Notes under the pieces: generated by a model
Databases searched by the model: none
Told to the model about the DNA's origin: nothing
What the model saw: only the letters and a program-made list of their open reading frames with translations
Source of the DNA: Achromobacter ruhlandii
GTDB lineage: Bacteria; Pseudomonadota; Gammaproteobacteria; Burkholderiales; Burkholderiaceae_B
Assembly: GCF_902859695.1 (NCBI RefSeq)
Contig: NZ_CADIJL010000002.1
Coordinates: 124,001 to 188,000, forward strand
Direction: 5' to 3'
Length of the DNA stretch: 64,000 nt
Program-made: the position numbers and the translations under genes
Shown: piece by piece, positions 1-9,898 of the stretch
Position numbering within the stretch: the stretch's first letter is position 1
How the letters are laid out: each line of letters starts with the position of its first letter

Positions 1-70
1 CGGTGCGCGCGACGGTTTGCCGGATGAGGTCCAGGATTTGCTGTTGACGATCAGTGAGTTTGCTGGCCAT
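1..70 (-). CDS. lexA: LexA repressor, N-terminal fragment (runs off window)
   Basis: Only the first 23 codons lie in the window, reading from the ATG at 70 toward position 1. The peptide begins MASKLTDRQQQILDLI, the conserved start of the LexA winged-helix DNA-binding domain. LexA represses DNA-damage (SOS) genes and cleaves itself when RecA is activated. A perfect SOS operator sits 25 bp upstream of the start codon, as expected for autoregulation, which strongly supports the call despite the short visible stretch. The catalytic Ser/Lys domain is outside the window. Confidence 0.9.
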   Translation of the reverse strand, partial: MASKLTDRQQQILDLIRQTVART

Positions 71-94
71 GGCGGTGATCCGTTTGGAATCGGA

Positions 95-110
95 CTGTAC
101 ATATATACAG
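95..110 (-). promoter_or_regulatory. LexA (SOS) box of lexA
   Basis: The 16-mer CTGTACATATATACAG matches the proteobacterial LexA operator CTGT-N8-ACAG with no mismatch in the conserved arms. It lies just upstream of the lexA start on the minus strand, so it is most simply the autoregulatory site. Confidence 0.92.
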
Positions 111-175
111 CGGCATTCTGGGGGACATAACGCAAAAATGCAAGCGTTGAGCGGACATGGTTTTGTGACAGGCAA

Positions 176-201
176 TGAAAACGGGACCCGAAGGTCCCGT
201 T
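176..201 (-). terminator. Rho-independent terminator of tyrB
   Basis: A perfect 9-bp stem (AACGGGACC / GGTCCCGTT) with a 4-nt loop spans 180-201. On the minus strand it is followed by a short T run. It lies about 20 bp beyond the tyrB stop codon. Confidence 0.75.
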
Positions 202-223
202 GGAGGCTGTTGCCGGGGGGGGC

Positions 224-1423
224 TTACAGCACCGCGGCGATGCCCTTGGCCACCTGGTCGATGTTGCCGCTGTTGAGCGCGGCGACGCAGATGCGGCCGC
301 TGGAGACGGCGTAGACGCCGTGCTCTTCGCGCAGGCGGTCGACCTGGGCCGAGGTCAGGCCCGAGTACGAGAACATGCCGCGCTGCTGCAGCACGAAGCT
401 GAAGTCCTGCTTGCCGCCGTGTTCCTTGATTTTCTCGACCAATTGCTTGCGCATCAGGCGGATGCGGTCGCGCATGGCGCCGAGTTCTTCTTCCCACATG
501 GCGAACAGCTCGGGCGAGTTCAGCACCGTGGAGACGATCGTGCCGCCGTGGGTGGGCGGGTTGGAGTAGTTGGTGCGGATGACGCGCTTGAGCTGGCTCA
601 GCACGCGGGTGGCTTCGTCTTTGCTGCCAGCCACGACCGTCAGGGCGCCGACGCGCTCGCCGTACAGCGAGAACGACTTCGAGAACGACGAGCTGATGAA
701 CATGGTCAGGTCGAGGTCGGCGAACAGGCGCACGACCGCGGCGTCTTCGCGCAGGCCTTCGCCGAAGCCCTGGTAGGCGATGTCCAGGAAGGGCACCAGC
801 TTGTTTTCCTTGACGACCGCGGCGATCTGCTTCCATTGGTCGAAGGTGGGATCGACGCCGGTGGGGTTGTGGCAGCAGGCGTGCAGCACGACCACGGTGT
901 TGGCCGGCGCGGCCTTCAGGGCGGCCAGCATGCCGTCGAAGTTCAGGCCGCGGGTGGCGGCATCGTAGTAGGCGTAGGTGCCGACTTCGAACCCGGCGCG
1001 TTCGAACAGCGCGCGGTGGTTTTCCCAGCTGGGATCGCTGATCAGGACCTTGGAGGTCGGCAGCAGCTGGCGCAGGAAGTCGGCGCCGATCTTGAGCGCG
1101 CCGGTGCCGCCCAGGGCCTGGGTGGTCAGGACGCGGCCAGCGGCGGCCAGCGGGGAATCCTTGCCGATCAGCAGGGCTTGCGCGCCCTGGTTGTAGCCGG
1201 CGATGCCTTCGATCGGCAGGTAGCCGCGAGCGGCGGCGGCCTCGATGCGGGCGATTTCCGCCTTGCGCACGGCACCCAGCAGGGGAATGCGACCCTGGTC
1301 GTCGTAGTACACGCCCACGCCCAGATTGACTTTACCGGGGCGGGTGTCCGCGTTGTATTGTTCGTTCAGACCAAGAATGGGGTCGCGCGGCGCGAGTTCG
1401 ACGGAATCGAAAAGGGTGCTCAT
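224..1423 (-). CDS. tyrB: Aromatic-amino-acid / aspartate aminotransferase (class I, PLP)
   Basis: 399 residues, the usual length for the AspC/TyrB family of cytosolic PLP enzymes, which move amino groups between aspartate or aromatic amino acids and 2-oxoglutarate. Seen in the sequence: the HNPTG motif (N186), D214 in FLDIAYQGF that pairs with the pyridine nitrogen, Schiff-base lysine K249 in [16 protein letters not shown], and the carboxylate-binding arginine R377 in [10 protein letters not shown]. It is divergent from uvrB across 77 bp and ends at its own hairpin terminator. Family assignment is firm. Aromatic rather than aspartate specificity is inferred from the general TyrB-like sequence and was not tested. 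Confidence 0.88.
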   Translation of the reverse strand: MSTLFDSVELAPRDPILGLNEQYNADTRPGKVNLGVGVYYDDQGRIPLLGAVRKAEIARIEAAAARGYLPIEGIAGYNQGAQALLIGKDSPLAAAGRVLTTQALGGTGALKIGADFLRQLLPTSKVLISDPSWENHRALFERAGFEVGTYAYYDAATRGLNFDGMLAALKAAPANTVVVLHACCHNPTGVDPTFDQWKQIAAVVKENKLVPFLDIAYQGFGEGLREDAAVVRLFADLDLTMFISSSFSKSFSLYGERVGALTVVAGSKDEATRVLSQLKRVIRTNYSNPPTHGGTIVSTVLNSPELFAMWEEELGAMRDRIRLMRKQLVEKIKEHGGKQDFSFVLQQRGMFSYSGLTSAQVDRLREEHGVYAVSSGRICVAALNSGNIDQVAKGIAAVL

Positions 1424-1500
1424 GGGACTCTGCTGAGGGTGAGTGGACGCAGTCGGAAGTGCTGTGGATAATGGGGGGTTTACCCTGGGAACAGTCTAGC

Positions 1501-3627
1501 ATGCCTAAGAGCGCAATAGACCCGAGCGCGGCGGGTGCCGCAGCCGTTGGCTCCGTCACCGACGGGGCGGCCGATGCGGCCCCTGGCTCTGCCGCGGCGG
1601 CCCCCGGCCCGGGGTACGTCGATTACCCCGGCAGCCCGTTCCACCTGTACCAACCCTATCCGCCCGCCGGCGACCAGCCGGGCGCCATTGATGGATTGGT
1701 CCAGGGCGTGCAGGACGGCCTGATGTACCAGACGCTGCTGGGCGTGACCGGCTCGGGCAAGACCTACACCATGGCCAACGTCATCGCCCAGCTGGGGCGG
1801 CCGGCGCTGGTGCTGGCGCCCAACAAGACGCTGGCCGCGCAGCTGTACGCGGAAATGCGCGAGTTCTTTCCCAAGAACGCGGTGGAGTACTTCGTCTCGT
1901 ACTACGACTACTACCAGCCCGAAGCCTACGTGCCGACGCGCGACCTGTTCATTGAAAAGGACTCGTCGATCAACGAGCACATCGAGCAGATGCGCCTGTC
2001 GGCCACCAAGAGCCTGCTGGAACGGCGCGACACCATCATCGTCGGCACCGTGTCGTGCATCTACGGTATCGGCAACCCCGGCGACTACCACGCGATGGTG
2101 CTGATCCTGCGCGCCGGCGACCAGATTTCGCGGCGCGAGATCCTGGCGCGGCTGGTGGCCATGCAGTACACGCGCAACGACGCCGAATTCACGCGCGGCG
2201 TGTTCCGCGTGCGCGGCGAGACCATCGACATCTTCCCGGCGGAAAGCGCCGAGCTGGCCCTGCGCCTGACGCTGTTCGATGACGAAATCGAAAGCCTTGA
2301 GCTGTTCGATCCGCTGACCGGCCGCATCCGCCAGAAGTTGCCGCGCTTCACCGTTTACCCCGGTTCGCACTACGTGACGCCGCGCGACACCGTGCTGCGC
2401 GCCATCGAGACCATCAAGGAAGAGCTGCGCGAGCGCACCAAGCGCTTCGTCGACGACGGCCACCTGGTCGAGGCCCAGCGCCTTGAGCAGCGCACCCGCT
2501 TCGACCTGGAAATGCTGCAGGAACTGGGATTCTGCAAGGGCATCGAGAACTACTCGCGCCACCTCTCCGGCGCCGCGCCGGGGGAGCCGCCGCCCACGCT
2601 GATCGACTATCTGCCGGCCGATGCGCTGATGTTCATCGACGAGAGCCACGTCACCATCGGCCAGCTCAGCGCCATGTACCGGGGTGACCGCTCGCGCAAG
2701 GAAACCCTGGTGCAGTATGGCTTCCGGCTGCCATCGGCGCTGGACAACCGGCCGCTCAAGCTCGAGGAATTCGAGGCCCGCATGCGCCAGTGCGTGTTCG
2801 TCTCGGCCACGCCGGCGGCGTACGAAAAGGAGCATGCCGACAACGTGGTCGAGCAGGTGGTGCGCCCCACCGGCCTGGTCGATCCGATCGTGGAGGTGCT
2901 GCCGGCACGCACCCAGGTCGATGACCTGCTGGGGCAGATCAAGGCGCGCACCAGCCAGGGGGAGCGGGTGCTGGTCACCACGCTGACCAAGCGCATGGCC
3001 GAGGACCTGACCGACTTCCTGACCGAGCACGGGGTGCGGGTGCGCTACCTGCACTCGGACATTGACACGGTGGAACGGGTGGAAATCATCCGCGACCTGC
3101 GCCTGGGTACGTTCGACGTGCTGGTGGGCATCAACCTGCTGCGCGAAGGACTGGATATCCCGGAAGTGTCGCTGGTGGCCATCCTGGATGCCGACAAGGA
3201 AGGCTTCCTGCGCTCCGAGCGCAGCCTGATCCAGACCATTGGCCGGGCGGCGCGCAACCTGAACGGCCACGCCATCCTGTATGCCGACCGCATCACCGAC
3301 TCGATGCAGCGCGCCATGGAAGAAACCAGCCGGCGCCGCGCCAAGCAGCTGCAGTTCAATGCCGACCATGGCATTACCGCGCGGGGAGTGCAGAAGGCGG
3401 TGCGCGAGCTGATCGACGGCATCGTCGCGCCGGTGCAGCACGACGCGCTGGAAGCCGCGGTGCCGGCCGAATTGCTGAAGGACGAAAAGGCCCTGGCGCG
3501 CGAGATCAAGCGCCTGGAAAAGTTGATGATGGACCACGCCCGCAACCTCGAATTCGAACAGGCCGCGGCCGCCCGCGATGCCTTGACGGCCCTCAAGCAA
3601 CGGGTGCTGTTGGATGGCGCGGTATGA
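1501..3627 (+). CDS. uvrB: UvrABC excision nuclease subunit B
   Basis: UvrB is the damage-verifying helicase-like subunit of nucleotide excision repair; it is loaded by UvrA and recruits UvrC. From the ATG at 1501 the protein is 708 residues. Visible motifs: Walker A GVTGSGKT (residues 81-88), the Tyr-rich beta-hairpin [12 protein letters not shown] near 133-144, the helicase II motif FIDESHV near 380, [16 protein letters not shown], and a C-terminal UVR coiled-coil that contacts UvrC. The family is usually about 670 residues; the excess is an Ala/Pro/Gly-rich N-terminal leader of about 50 residues before [19 protein letters not shown]. An in-frame ATG exists at 1459, but the leader is already long, so 1501 is preferred. 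No LexA-type operator was found upstream. Confidence 0.95.
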   Translation: MPKSAIDPSAAGAAAVGSVTDGAADAAPGSAAAAPGPGYVDYPGSPFHLYQPYPPAGDQPGAIDGLVQGVQDGLMYQTLLGVTGSGKTYTMANVIAQLGRPALVLAPNKTLAAQLYAEMREFFPKNAVEYFVSYYDYYQPEAYVPTRDLFIEKDSSINEHIEQMRLSATKSLLERRDTIIVGTVSCIYGIGNPGDYHAMVLILRAGDQISRREILARLVAMQYTRNDAEFTRGVFRVRGETIDIFPAESAELALRLTLFDDEIESLELFDPLTGRIRQKLPRFTVYPGSHYVTPRDTVLRAIETIKEELRERTKRFVDDGHLVEAQRLEQRTRFDLEMLQELGFCKGIENYSRHLSGAAPGEPPPTLIDYLPADALMFIDESHVTIGQLSAMYRGDRSRKETLVQYGFRLPSALDNRPLKLEEFEARMRQCVFVSATPAAYEKEHADNVVEQVVRPTGLVDPIVEVLPARTQVDDLLGQIKARTSQGERVLVTTLTKRMAEDLTDFLTEHGVRVRYLHSDIDTVERVEIIRDLRLGTFDVLVGINLLREGLDIPEVSLVAILDADKEGFLRSERSLIQTIGRAARNLNGHAILYADRITDSMQRAMEETSRRRAKQLQFNADHGITARGVQKAVRELIDGIVAPVQHDALEAAVPAELLKDEKALAREIKRLEKLMMDHARNLEFEQAAAARDALTALKQRVLLDGAV

Positions 3628-3876
3628 AGGTCGATGCTTATCTGAATGTATCTTTTCGCTGACGGGCTGCTGAATTGCAGGTTGGCGCGAAGTGTCGCCG
3701 AAGTGGGCGTGAAATTTGCACAAGCATTCGGTCGGCGGTCTCTTGCATAACCTTAAATATAGCTTTCAACTATTTGATTTATAGGGAATATTTTAGGGGA
3801 CGTATTGATGCGAAACGGTGTGCCCGGGAGCAAAAAAAGCTTGCCTTATCTCGGGTTTTCCCGCACACTTACTCCC
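3628..3876. other. Intergenic region between uvrB and the phosphatase gene
   Basis: A 249-bp gap with a clearly AT-rich patch (about 3740-3805) that stands out from the surrounding G+C-rich DNA and is the likely promoter area for the phosphatase gene. An in-frame TTG/ATG at 3805/3808 would add about 23 residues to the phosphatase, but those residues are not part of the family fold. No RNA gene was recognised. Confidence 0.4.
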
Positions 3877-4368
3877 ATGATGACCAAGGTACTTTTCGTT
3901 TGCATGGGCAATATCTGTCGCTCGCCGAGCGCAGAGGGCGTGTTTCGCCATTTGGTGAACGACGCGGGTTTGGGCGATGTGGTTCGCATCGACTCCGCGG
4001 GCACGCACGCGTTTCACATCGGCGAGGCGCCTGATGCCCGGGCGCAGGCCGCAGCGCGCAAGCGCGGCTACGAGATCACGCACTGTGAGGCCCGTCAGGT
4101 CACCGCGGAAGACTTCCGCGACTTCGACCTCATCCTCGCCATGGACTGGGACAACCTGTCCGCCATGCAGCAACAGTGCCCCAAGGCCTATCAGCACAAG
4201 TTGATGCTGCTGATGCGCTTCGCCAATGAGTTCGAGGAGGCCACCGTGCCCGACCCGTACTACGGCGGCGCCGATGGCTTCGGCAAGGTGCTGGATTATC
4301 TCGAAGATGCCTGTCAGGGCGTGCTCGAGCTGGTCCGCAAGCGCGCTACCCAATACCAGGCGGCCTGA
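3877..4368 (+). CDS. Low-molecular-weight protein-tyrosine phosphatase
   Basis: 163 residues from the ATG at 3877 (a second ATG follows directly at 3880), matching the roughly 160-residue family. The catalytic P-loop C-x5-R is seen as CMGNICRS (nucleophile C9, R15), and the general-acid loop as VPDPYYGG (Asp about 126). These cytosolic enzymes dephosphorylate phosphotyrosine on protein or low-mass substrates. This one is not next to exopolysaccharide genes, so it is more likely the housekeeping type than a Wzb-type capsule regulator. It is followed by a strong terminator that isolates it from the isc operon. Confidence 0.9.
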   Translation: MMTKVLFVCMGNICRSPSAEGVFRHLVNDAGLGDVVRIDSAGTHAFHIGEAPDARAQAAARKRGYEITHCEARQVTAEDFRDFDLILAMDWDNLSAMQQQCPKAYQHKLMLLMRFANEFEEATVPDPYYGGADGFGKVLDYLEDACQGVLELVRKRATQYQAA

Positions 4369-4426
4369 GAGGTCTCCGGTGTGCCGGGGCGTCCTGCGGG
4401 ACGCCTGGCGAATTGGCAGTGAAAAG

Positions 4427-4450
4427 AACCGCGCGACAGCGCGGTTTTTT
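4427..4450 (+). terminator. Rho-independent terminator after the phosphatase gene
   Basis: Perfect 8-bp stem AACCGCGC / GCGCGGTT with loop GACA, followed directly by a run of T. It separates the phosphatase gene from the isc promoter. Confidence 0.9.
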
Positions 4451-4465
4451 CTAGCCGGGAGCCAT

Positions 4466-4513
4466 ACCAAATTACTCGGGAATTTGCTATACTTGAGCCA
4501 ATTACTCGGGTAT
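4466..4513 (+). promoter_or_regulatory. isc operon promoter with IscR type-1 operator
   Basis: The 25-mer at 4489-4513 fits the IscR type-1 palindrome: half-site ATACTTGAG, a centre, then ACTCGGGTAT, matching the pattern ATA-S-YY-GAC...GTC-RR-S-TAT with few deviations. The half-site ATTACTCGGG also occurs exactly 30 bp upstream (4471-4480 and 4501-4510). An extended -10 element, TGCTATACT (4485-4493), overlaps the operator. Binding of [2Fe-2S]-IscR here would repress the whole operon, as in other proteobacteria. Confidence 0.8.
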
Positions 4514-4562
4514 TGACCGCCGGATTCGCCGACGGCCATTGCCGAATCACAGGGAATTCACC

Positions 4563-5108
4563 ATGCGGCTAACTACCAAAGGGCGTTTCGCCGTGACTGC
4601 CATGATCGATCTGGCTATGCGGCAGCATAGCGGCCCGGTCACTCTTGCGGCCATCAGCCAGCGTCAGAATATTTCGCTTTCCTACCTGGAACAGCTGTTC
4701 GGGAAACTGCGCCGCCACGAACTCGTGGACAGCGTGCGCGGCCCCGGCGGCGGTTACTCGCTCGCCCGTCTGGCGCGAAACGTGACCGTGGCCGACATCA
4801 TCTTCGCCGTCGACGAACCCCTGGATGCCACCAGCTGCGGCGGCAAACGGGACTGTACGAGCGGCAACGACGGCAAGCCTGGCAAGTGCATGACGCATGA
4901 GCTCTGGGCCACATTGAATCGCAAGATGGTCGATTACCTGGATTCGGTGTCGCTGCAGGATCTGGTCGATCAGCAGCGTGTGCGCCAATTGCAGGAAGCC
5001 AACAATCAAGCGCAGGCCTGCGCGGTGCGAGTGAACCGGGTGGGAGGCGCCAACAATACCGCCGCCAACGCCCCGACCACCACCGTCGCGGCCAATGCCA
5101 CCGTATAA
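4563..5108 (+). CDS. iscR: Fe-S cluster regulator IscR (Rrf2 family)
   Basis: 181 residues starting MRLTTKGRFAVTAMID, the standard IscR start; AGGGAA lies 8 nt upstream, which decides for 4563 over the upstream ATG at 4539. IscR binds DNA through its N-terminal winged helix and ligates a [2Fe-2S] cluster with three Cys and one His. Here these are C92, C98, C109 and H112 (MTHELW), with five more residues than E. coli IscR between the second and third Cys. The C-terminal tail after about 150 is Asn/Thr/Ala-rich and probably disordered. First gene of the isc operon, with its own operator upstream, so autorepression is expected. Confidence 0.95.
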   Translation: MRLTTKGRFAVTAMIDLAMRQHSGPVTLAAISQRQNISLSYLEQLFGKLRRHELVDSVRGPGGGYSLARLARNVTVADIIFAVDEPLDATSCGGKRDCTSGNDGKPGKCMTHELWATLNRKMVDYLDSVSLQDLVDQQRVRQLQEANNQAQACAVRVNRVGGANNTAANAPTTTVAANATV

Positions 5109-5126
5109 GCAGTAGGAGTTGTAGAA

Positions 5127-6338
5127 ATGACCACCCGTCCGATCTATCTGGATTACTCGGCCACGACCCCCGTCGACCCGCGCGTCGTCGAAAAAATGAT
5201 CCCCTGGCTGTACGAGAGCTTCGGCAATCCCGCGTCGCGCAGTCACTCGTTCGGCTGGGAAGCCGAGGAGGCCGTCGAACGCGCCCGCGAGGAAGTCGCC
5301 AAGCTGGTGAACGCGGATCCGCGTGAAATCGTCTGGACCTCCGGCGCCACCGAGTCGGACAACCTTGCCATCAAGGGCGCGGCCAACTTCTACGCCGAGC
5401 GTGGCAAGCACATCATCACCATCAAGACTGAACACAAGGCCGTGCTCGACACCTGTCGTGAACTGGAGCGCCAGGGCTTCGAGGTGACCTACCTGGACGT
5501 CAAGGATAACGGCCTGATCGACCTGGACGTGTTCAAGGCGGCGCTGCGTCCCGACACCGTGCTGGTATCGGTGATGATGGTGAACAACGAAATCGGCGTC
5601 ATCCAGGACATCGAAACCCTGGGCGAGATCTGCCGCGAGAAGGGCATCATCTTCCACGTCGATGCCGCGCAGGCCACCGGCAAGGTCGAGATCGACCTGC
5701 AGAAGCTGAAGGTCGACCTGATGTCGTTCTCGGCCCACAAGACTTACGGCCCCAAGGGCATCGGCGCGCTGTACGTGCGCCGCAAGCCGCGTGTGCGCAT
5801 CGAGGCGCAGATGCATGGCGGTGGCCACGAGCGCGGTTTCCGCTCGGGCACCCTGGCCACGCACCAGATCGTCGGCATGGGCGAAGCCTTCCGCCTGGCG
5901 CGCGAGGAAATGGGCACCGAGAACGAGCGCATCCGCATGCTGCGTGATCGCCTCTGGGCTGGCCTGTCGCAGATCGAAGAGGTCTACCTCAACGGCGACA
6001 TGGACCAGCGCGTGCCGCACAACCTGAACGTCAGTTTCAACTATGTCGAAGGCGAGTCCCTGATCATGGCGATCAAGGAACTGGCCGTGTCCAGCGGTTC
6101 GGCCTGCACCTCGGCCAGCCTGGAACCTTCCTACGTGCTGCGCGCCCTGGGCCGCAACGACGAGCTGGCGCACAGCTCGATCCGCTTCACGCTGGGCCGC
6201 TTCACCACCGAGCAGGAAGTCGACTACACCATCGAACTGCTCAAGAGCCGTGTCGGCAAGCTGCGCGATATGTCGCCGCTGTGGGAAATGGCCAAGGAAG
6301 GCATCGATCTGAATACCGTGCAGTGGGCCGCGCACTGA
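5127..6338 (+). CDS. iscS: Cysteine desulfurase IscS
   Basis: 403 residues. The PLP-dependent homodimer removes sulfur from L-cysteine as an enzyme persulfide and passes it to IscU. The start [14 protein letters not shown], the PLP lysine in [10 protein letters not shown] (K205) and the mobile-loop persulfide cysteine in [10 protein letters not shown] (C327) are all present. GGAG lies 9 nt before the ATG. It lies 18 bp after iscR and 33 bp before iscU, clearly in one operon. Confidence 0.96.
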   Translation: MTTRPIYLDYSATTPVDPRVVEKMIPWLYESFGNPASRSHSFGWEAEEAVERAREEVAKLVNADPREIVWTSGATESDNLAIKGAANFYAERGKHIITIKTEHKAVLDTCRELERQGFEVTYLDVKDNGLIDLDVFKAALRPDTVLVSVMMVNNEIGVIQDIETLGEICREKGIIFHVDAAQATGKVEIDLQKLKVDLMSFSAHKTYGPKGIGALYVRRKPRVRIEAQMHGGGHERGFRSGTLATHQIVGMGEAFRLAREEMGTENERIRMLRDRLWAGLSQIEEVYLNGDMDQRVPHNLNVSFNYVEGESLIMAIKELAVSSGSACTSASLEPSYVLRALGRNDELAHSSIRFTLGRFTTEQEVDYTIELLKSRVGKLRDMSPLWEMAKEGIDLNTVQWAAH

Positions 6339-6371
6339 GCGCCCGCGCCAAAGAATACGTGGAGAACTAAC

Positions 6372-6776
6372 ATGTCTTACAGCACCAAAGTCCTGGATCA
6401 CTACGAAAACCCCCGCAACGTCGGCTCGTTCGACAAGTCGGACGACTCGGTGGGCACCGGCATGGTCGGCGCGCCGGCCTGTGGCGACGTCATGAAGCTG
6501 CAGATCAAGGTGAACGAAGCCGGCGTCATCGAGGACGCGCGCTTCAAGACCTACGGCTGTGGCTCGGCCATTGCCTCCAGCTCGCTCGTGACCGAGTGGG
6601 TCAAGGGCAAGACGCTGGACGAAGCCATGAACATCCGTAACACGCAGATCGCCGAAGAACTGGCCCTGCCGCCCGTGAAGGTGCACTGCTCGATCCTGGC
6701 CGAAGACGCGATCAAGGCCGCCGTGCAGAACTACAAGGAAAAGCATTCGGTTCCGGCCGAAGCTGTTGCGAGCTGA
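6372..6776 (+). CDS. iscU: Fe-S cluster scaffold protein IscU
   Basis: 134 residues. IscU is the scaffold where [2Fe-2S] clusters are built from sulfur supplied by IscS. The three cluster cysteines are C37 ([13 protein letters not shown]), C63 (YGCGSAIA) and C106 ([11 protein letters not shown]), with D39 that labilises the cluster. The LPPVKVHCS segment is the HscA recognition motif, so transfer by the HscA/HscB chaperones encoded downstream is expected. Confidence 0.96.
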   Translation: MSYSTKVLDHYENPRNVGSFDKSDDSVGTGMVGAPACGDVMKLQIKVNEAGVIEDARFKTYGCGSAIASSSLVTEWVKGKTLDEAMNIRNTQIAEELALPPVKVHCSILAEDAIKAAVQNYKEKHSVPAEAVAS

Positions 6777-6778
6777 AC

Positions 6779-7102
6779 ATGTCCGTTACCCTGACCCAAC
6801 AGGCTGCCACCCACATCGGCCGCTACTTGCAAAAGCGCGGCAAGGGGATCGGCTTGCGCCTCGGCGTTAGGACGACGGGTTGTTCCGGCATGGCCTACAA
6901 GCTGGAGTATGTGGACGACGCGGCGCCCGAAGACCAGGTGTTCGAGAGCTTCGGCGTGAAGGTGTTCGTCGATCCCAAGAGCCTGGCCTACCTGGATGGC
7001 ACCGAGCTGGACTACGCCCGCGAAGGCCTGAACGAAGGTTTCAAGTTCCGCAACCCCAACGAGAAGGCGACCTGCGGCTGCGGCGAGTCGTTCACGGTGT
7101 AA
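6779..7102 (+). CDS. iscA: Fe-S cluster assembly protein IscA
   Basis: 107 residues, A-type carrier that takes Fe or [Fe-S] from the scaffold to apo-targets. The three invariant cysteines are C35 (TTGCSGMAY), C99 and C101 (CGCGESF). It starts 2 bp after the iscU stop, so translational coupling is likely. Confidence 0.95.
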   Translation: MSVTLTQQAATHIGRYLQKRGKGIGLRLGVRTTGCSGMAYKLEYVDDAAPEDQVFESFGVKVFVDPKSLAYLDGTELDYAREGLNEGFKFRNPNEKATCGCGESFTV

Positions 7103-7105
7103 GTC

Positions 7106-7618
7106 TTGGCTGGAGACGATCACTTCAGCCTGTTCGGCTTGCCGGCACGCTTCGACCTGGACGCCCAGGCGCTGGAATCGGCGTGGCGCACCGTCGCCGC
7201 GCAGGTGCATCCCGACCGCTTTGCCACCGCCAGTCCCGCGGAACGCCGCGTGGCCATGCAGTGGGCGGCGCGCGCCAATGAGGCCTACCGCCAGTTGCGC
7301 GATCCGCTGTTGCGGGCGCGCTATCTGTGCGAGCAGGCCGGCGTGGATCTGCAGACCGAGAGCAACACGTCGATGGACACGGCTTTCCTGATGCAGCAGA
7401 TGACCTGGCGCGAAATGATGGACGACGCGCGCAATGACGCCGGCGTGCTGGCCGAGCTGCGGACCGAGCTGGAGGATGCCCGGCAGCAGATGCGCGTCGC
7501 GTTGACGCGCCTGCTGGACGAACAGCGCGACTACGCCGCGGCGGGTCTCAAGGTGCGGGAATGGATGTTCGTGGAGAAGCTGGCGCAGGAGCTGGCACAG
7601 GCCCATCCCGATTCCTAG
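7106..7618 (+). CDS. hscB: J-type co-chaperone HscB
   Basis: 170 residues. HscB delivers holo-IscU to the Hsp70 HscA and stimulates its ATPase. The N-terminal J domain (about 1-75) shows the HPD motif (H35-D37, VHPDRF); the C-terminal part is a helical IscU-binding domain. The only start codon that keeps the full J domain is a TTG 3 bp after the iscA stop; no ATG precedes the DDHFSLFGLP motif in this frame. The non-standard start may keep HscB low relative to IscU. Confidence 0.92.
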   Translation: MAGDDHFSLFGLPARFDLDAQALESAWRTVAAQVHPDRFATASPAERRVAMQWAARANEAYRQLRDPLLRARYLCEQAGVDLQTESNTSMDTAFLMQQMTWREMMDDARNDAGVLAELRTELEDARQQMRVALTRLLDEQRDYAAAGLKVREWMFVEKLAQELAQAHPDS

Positions 7619-7684
7619 TCCCCCAGGATGGCCCGGCGCGCGGGGCGCCCGGACTTCGCCGCCTACTGAGTAGAAAAAACAATC

Positions 7685-9547
7685 ATGGCCTTATTGCAGA
7701 TTTCCGAGCCCGGCGAATCGCCCGCGCCGCACCAGCGCAAGCTGGCGGTGGGGATCGACCTGGGCACCACCAATTCCCTGGTTGCCGCCGTGCGCAGTAG
7801 CGTCGCCGAGGTACTGCCTGATGCGCAGGGCCACGTGCTGCTGCCGTCGGCGGTGCGCTATTTCCCCGGCGGCAAGGTCACCACGGGGCGCGAACCGCTG
7901 GCGCAGCAAGCGGAAGACCCGTTGAACACGGTGGTGTCGGTCAAGCGTTTCATGGGCCGTTCGCTGGAAGAGGCGCGCGCCACGCGCGCGCCGTACGAAT
8001 TCGTGGACGCGCCCGGCATGGTGCGCATCCGCACCGCGCAGGGCGACCTGAGCCCGGTGGAAGTGTCGGCGCAGATCCTGGCGGTGCTGCGCCAGCGCGC
8101 CGAGGACGTGCTGGGCGATGACCTGGTGGGCGCCGTCATCACGGTGCCGGCCTATTTCGATGACGCCCAGCGCCAGGCGACCCGCGACGCCGCGCGCCTG
8201 GCCGGCCTGAACGTGCTGCGCCTCTTGAACGAGCCGACCGCCGCGGCGATCGCCTACGGTCTGGATAATGCCGCCGAAGGCGTTTACGCTGTTTATGACC
8301 TGGGCGGCGGCACGTTCGATATTTCCATCCTGCGGTTGACGCAGGGCGTGTTCGAAGTGATCTCGACTGGCGGCGATACCGCGCTGGGCGGCGATGACTT
8401 CGATTCGCTCATCGTCGACGACGTGGTGGCGGCCGCGGGCGCCACCGACCTGACGCACGCCGACCGGCGCGGCCTGCTGATGGCGGCGCGCGCGGCGCGC
8501 GAGGCGCTGTCGGACGCGCAGGAAGCCAATCTGAATCTGACGCTGGCCAATGGCCAGGTGATCGATCACACGCTGACCCGCGCGCAGTTCGAGGCGCTGG
8601 CCCAGCCGCTGGTGCAGCGCACGCTGGATAGCGCGCGCCAGGCGCTGCGCGACGCCGCGCTGAAACCCGCCGACGTGCGCGGCGTGGTGATGGTGGGCGG
8701 CGCCACGCGCATGCCGGTGGTGCGCGCCGCGGTGGGCGAGATGTTCGGCACCGAGCCGCTGACGGATCTGGATCCGGATCAGGTGGTGGCGCTGGGCGCC
8801 GCGCTGCAGGCCAATCTGCTGGCCGGCAACCGCGCGCCGGGCGAGGATTGGCTGCTGCTGGACGTGACGCCGCTGTCGCTCGGCCTGGAAACCATGGGCG
8901 GGCTGGTTGAGCGCGTGATTCCGCGCAACAGCACCATCCCGGTGGCGCGCGCGCAGGAATTCACGACGTTCAAGGATGGCCAGACGGCCATGAGCATCCA
9001 CGTGCTGCAGGGCGAACGCGACCTGGTGACGGATTGCCGTTCGCTGGCGCGCTTCGAGCTGCGGGGGATTCCGCCCATGGTGGCGGGCGCCGCGCGCATC
9101 CGCGTGACGTTCCAGGTGGATGCCGACGGGCTGTTGAGCGTGACCGCGCGTGAACAGAGCACGGGCGTGGAAGCGGCGGTGTCGGTCAAGCCTTCGTACG
9201 GCCTTAGCGACGACGAAGTCGCGCGCATGCTGGCCGATAGCGTGGCGCAGGCCGACAACGATGCCCGCGCCCGCATGCTGCGCGAGCAGCAGGTGGAAGC
9301 GCGTCAGTTGGTCGAATCGGTGCAGGCCGCGCTGGCGGTGGACGGCGACCTGCTGAACGCCGAGGAACGCCAACGGGTCGATGAATGCCTGCAGGCGGCC
9401 GCCCGCGCCCAGGAGGCGCAGGACGTGGACGCGGTGAAGGCCACGGTCGAGGACTTGTCGGCCGCGACCGATGAATTCGCCGCGCGCCGCATGGACCGCA
9501 GCATCCGCGCCGCGCTGGCCGGCCGCAAACTTGACGAAATCGCCTGA
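7685..9547 (+). CDS. hscA: Fe-S assembly Hsp70 chaperone HscA
   Basis: 620 residues, the size of HscA. The nucleotide-binding domain shows IDLGTTNSL near the N terminus, the [20 protein letters not shown] segment, [12 protein letters not shown] and [12 protein letters not shown]. The substrate-binding domain begins after the [14 protein letters not shown] linker. With HscB it remodels IscU through the LPPVK motif to release clusters. A 66-bp gap separates it from hscB, but no terminator is visible there. Confidence 0.95.
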   Translation: MALLQISEPGESPAPHQRKLAVGIDLGTTNSLVAAVRSSVAEVLPDAQGHVLLPSAVRYFPGGKVTTGREPLAQQAEDPLNTVVSVKRFMGRSLEEARATRAPYEFVDAPGMVRIRTAQGDLSPVEVSAQILAVLRQRAEDVLGDDLVGAVITVPAYFDDAQRQATRDAARLAGLNVLRLLNEPTAAAIAYGLDNAAEGVYAVYDLGGGTFDISILRLTQGVFEVISTGGDTALGGDDFDSLIVDDVVAAAGATDLTHADRRGLLMAARAAREALSDAQEANLNLTLANGQVIDHTLTRAQFEALAQPLVQRTLDSARQALRDAALKPADVRGVVMVGGATRMPVVRAAVGEMFGTEPLTDLDPDQVVALGAALQANLLAGNRAPGEDWLLLDVTPLSLGLETMGGLVERVIPRNSTIPVARAQEFTTFKDGQTAMSIHVLQGERDLVTDCRSLARFELRGIPPMVAGAARIRVTFQVDADGLLSVTAREQSTGVEAAVSVKPSYGLSDDEVARMLADSVAQADNDARARMLREQQVEARQLVESVQAALAVDGDLLNAEERQRVDECLQAAARAQEAQDVDAVKATVEDLSAATDEFAARRMDRSIRAALAGRKLDEIA

Positions 9548-9556
9548 TAAGACGCT

Positions 9557-9898
9557 ATGCCGAAACTGACCGTACTGCCTCATCCCGACTACTGCCCCGA
9601 GGGCGCCGTGATCGAGGACGCGCCCAAGGGCGTGTCGATCTGCCGCATCCTGCTGGACAATCACATCGACATCGAGCATGCCTGCGAACTGTCGTGCGCG
9701 TGTACGACCTGTCACGTGGTGGTCAAGCAGGGTTATTCGTCGCTGGAAGACGCGACCGACGACGAAGAGGATCTGCTGGACAAGGCCTGGGGCCTGACGC
9801 CGACCTCGCGCCTGTCGTGCCAGGCGCGGGTCGAGGATGCCGATCTGACGATCGAGATTCCCAAGTACACCATCAACCACGCGAAAGAGGGCCATTGA
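9557..9898 (+). CDS. fdx: [2Fe-2S] ferredoxin, ISC type
   Basis: 113 residues. Adrenodoxin-like ferredoxin that supplies electrons for cluster assembly. The ligand pattern C-x5-C-x2-C...C is seen as C43, C49, C52 (CELSCACTTC) and C88 (RLSCQARV); C47 is an extra, non-ligand cysteine. The C-terminal TIEIPKYTINHA is typical of ISC ferredoxins. It starts 9 bp after hscA and overlaps iscX by one base (TGATG). Confidence 0.95.
   Translation: MPKLTVLPHPDYCPEGAVIEDAPKGVSICRILLDNHIDIEHACELSCACTTCHVVVKQGYSSLEDATDDEEDLLDKAWGLTPTSRLSCQARVEDADLTIEIPKYTINHAKEGH

Noticed and set aside
200-1471. A 423-codon frame antisense to tyrB
   Set aside because: The opposite strand codes for a full PLP aminotransferase; this frame has no recognisable motif.
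1441-1500. LexA box upstream of uvrB
   Set aside because: CTGT occurs at 1462 and ACAG near 1491, but the spacing is far from 8 bp. No valid operator.
3805-3876. Longer N-terminus for the phosphatase (TTG at 3805)
   Set aside because: The added residues lie outside the family fold, and the family start MTKVLFVCMGNICRS fits the ATG pair at 3877/3880.
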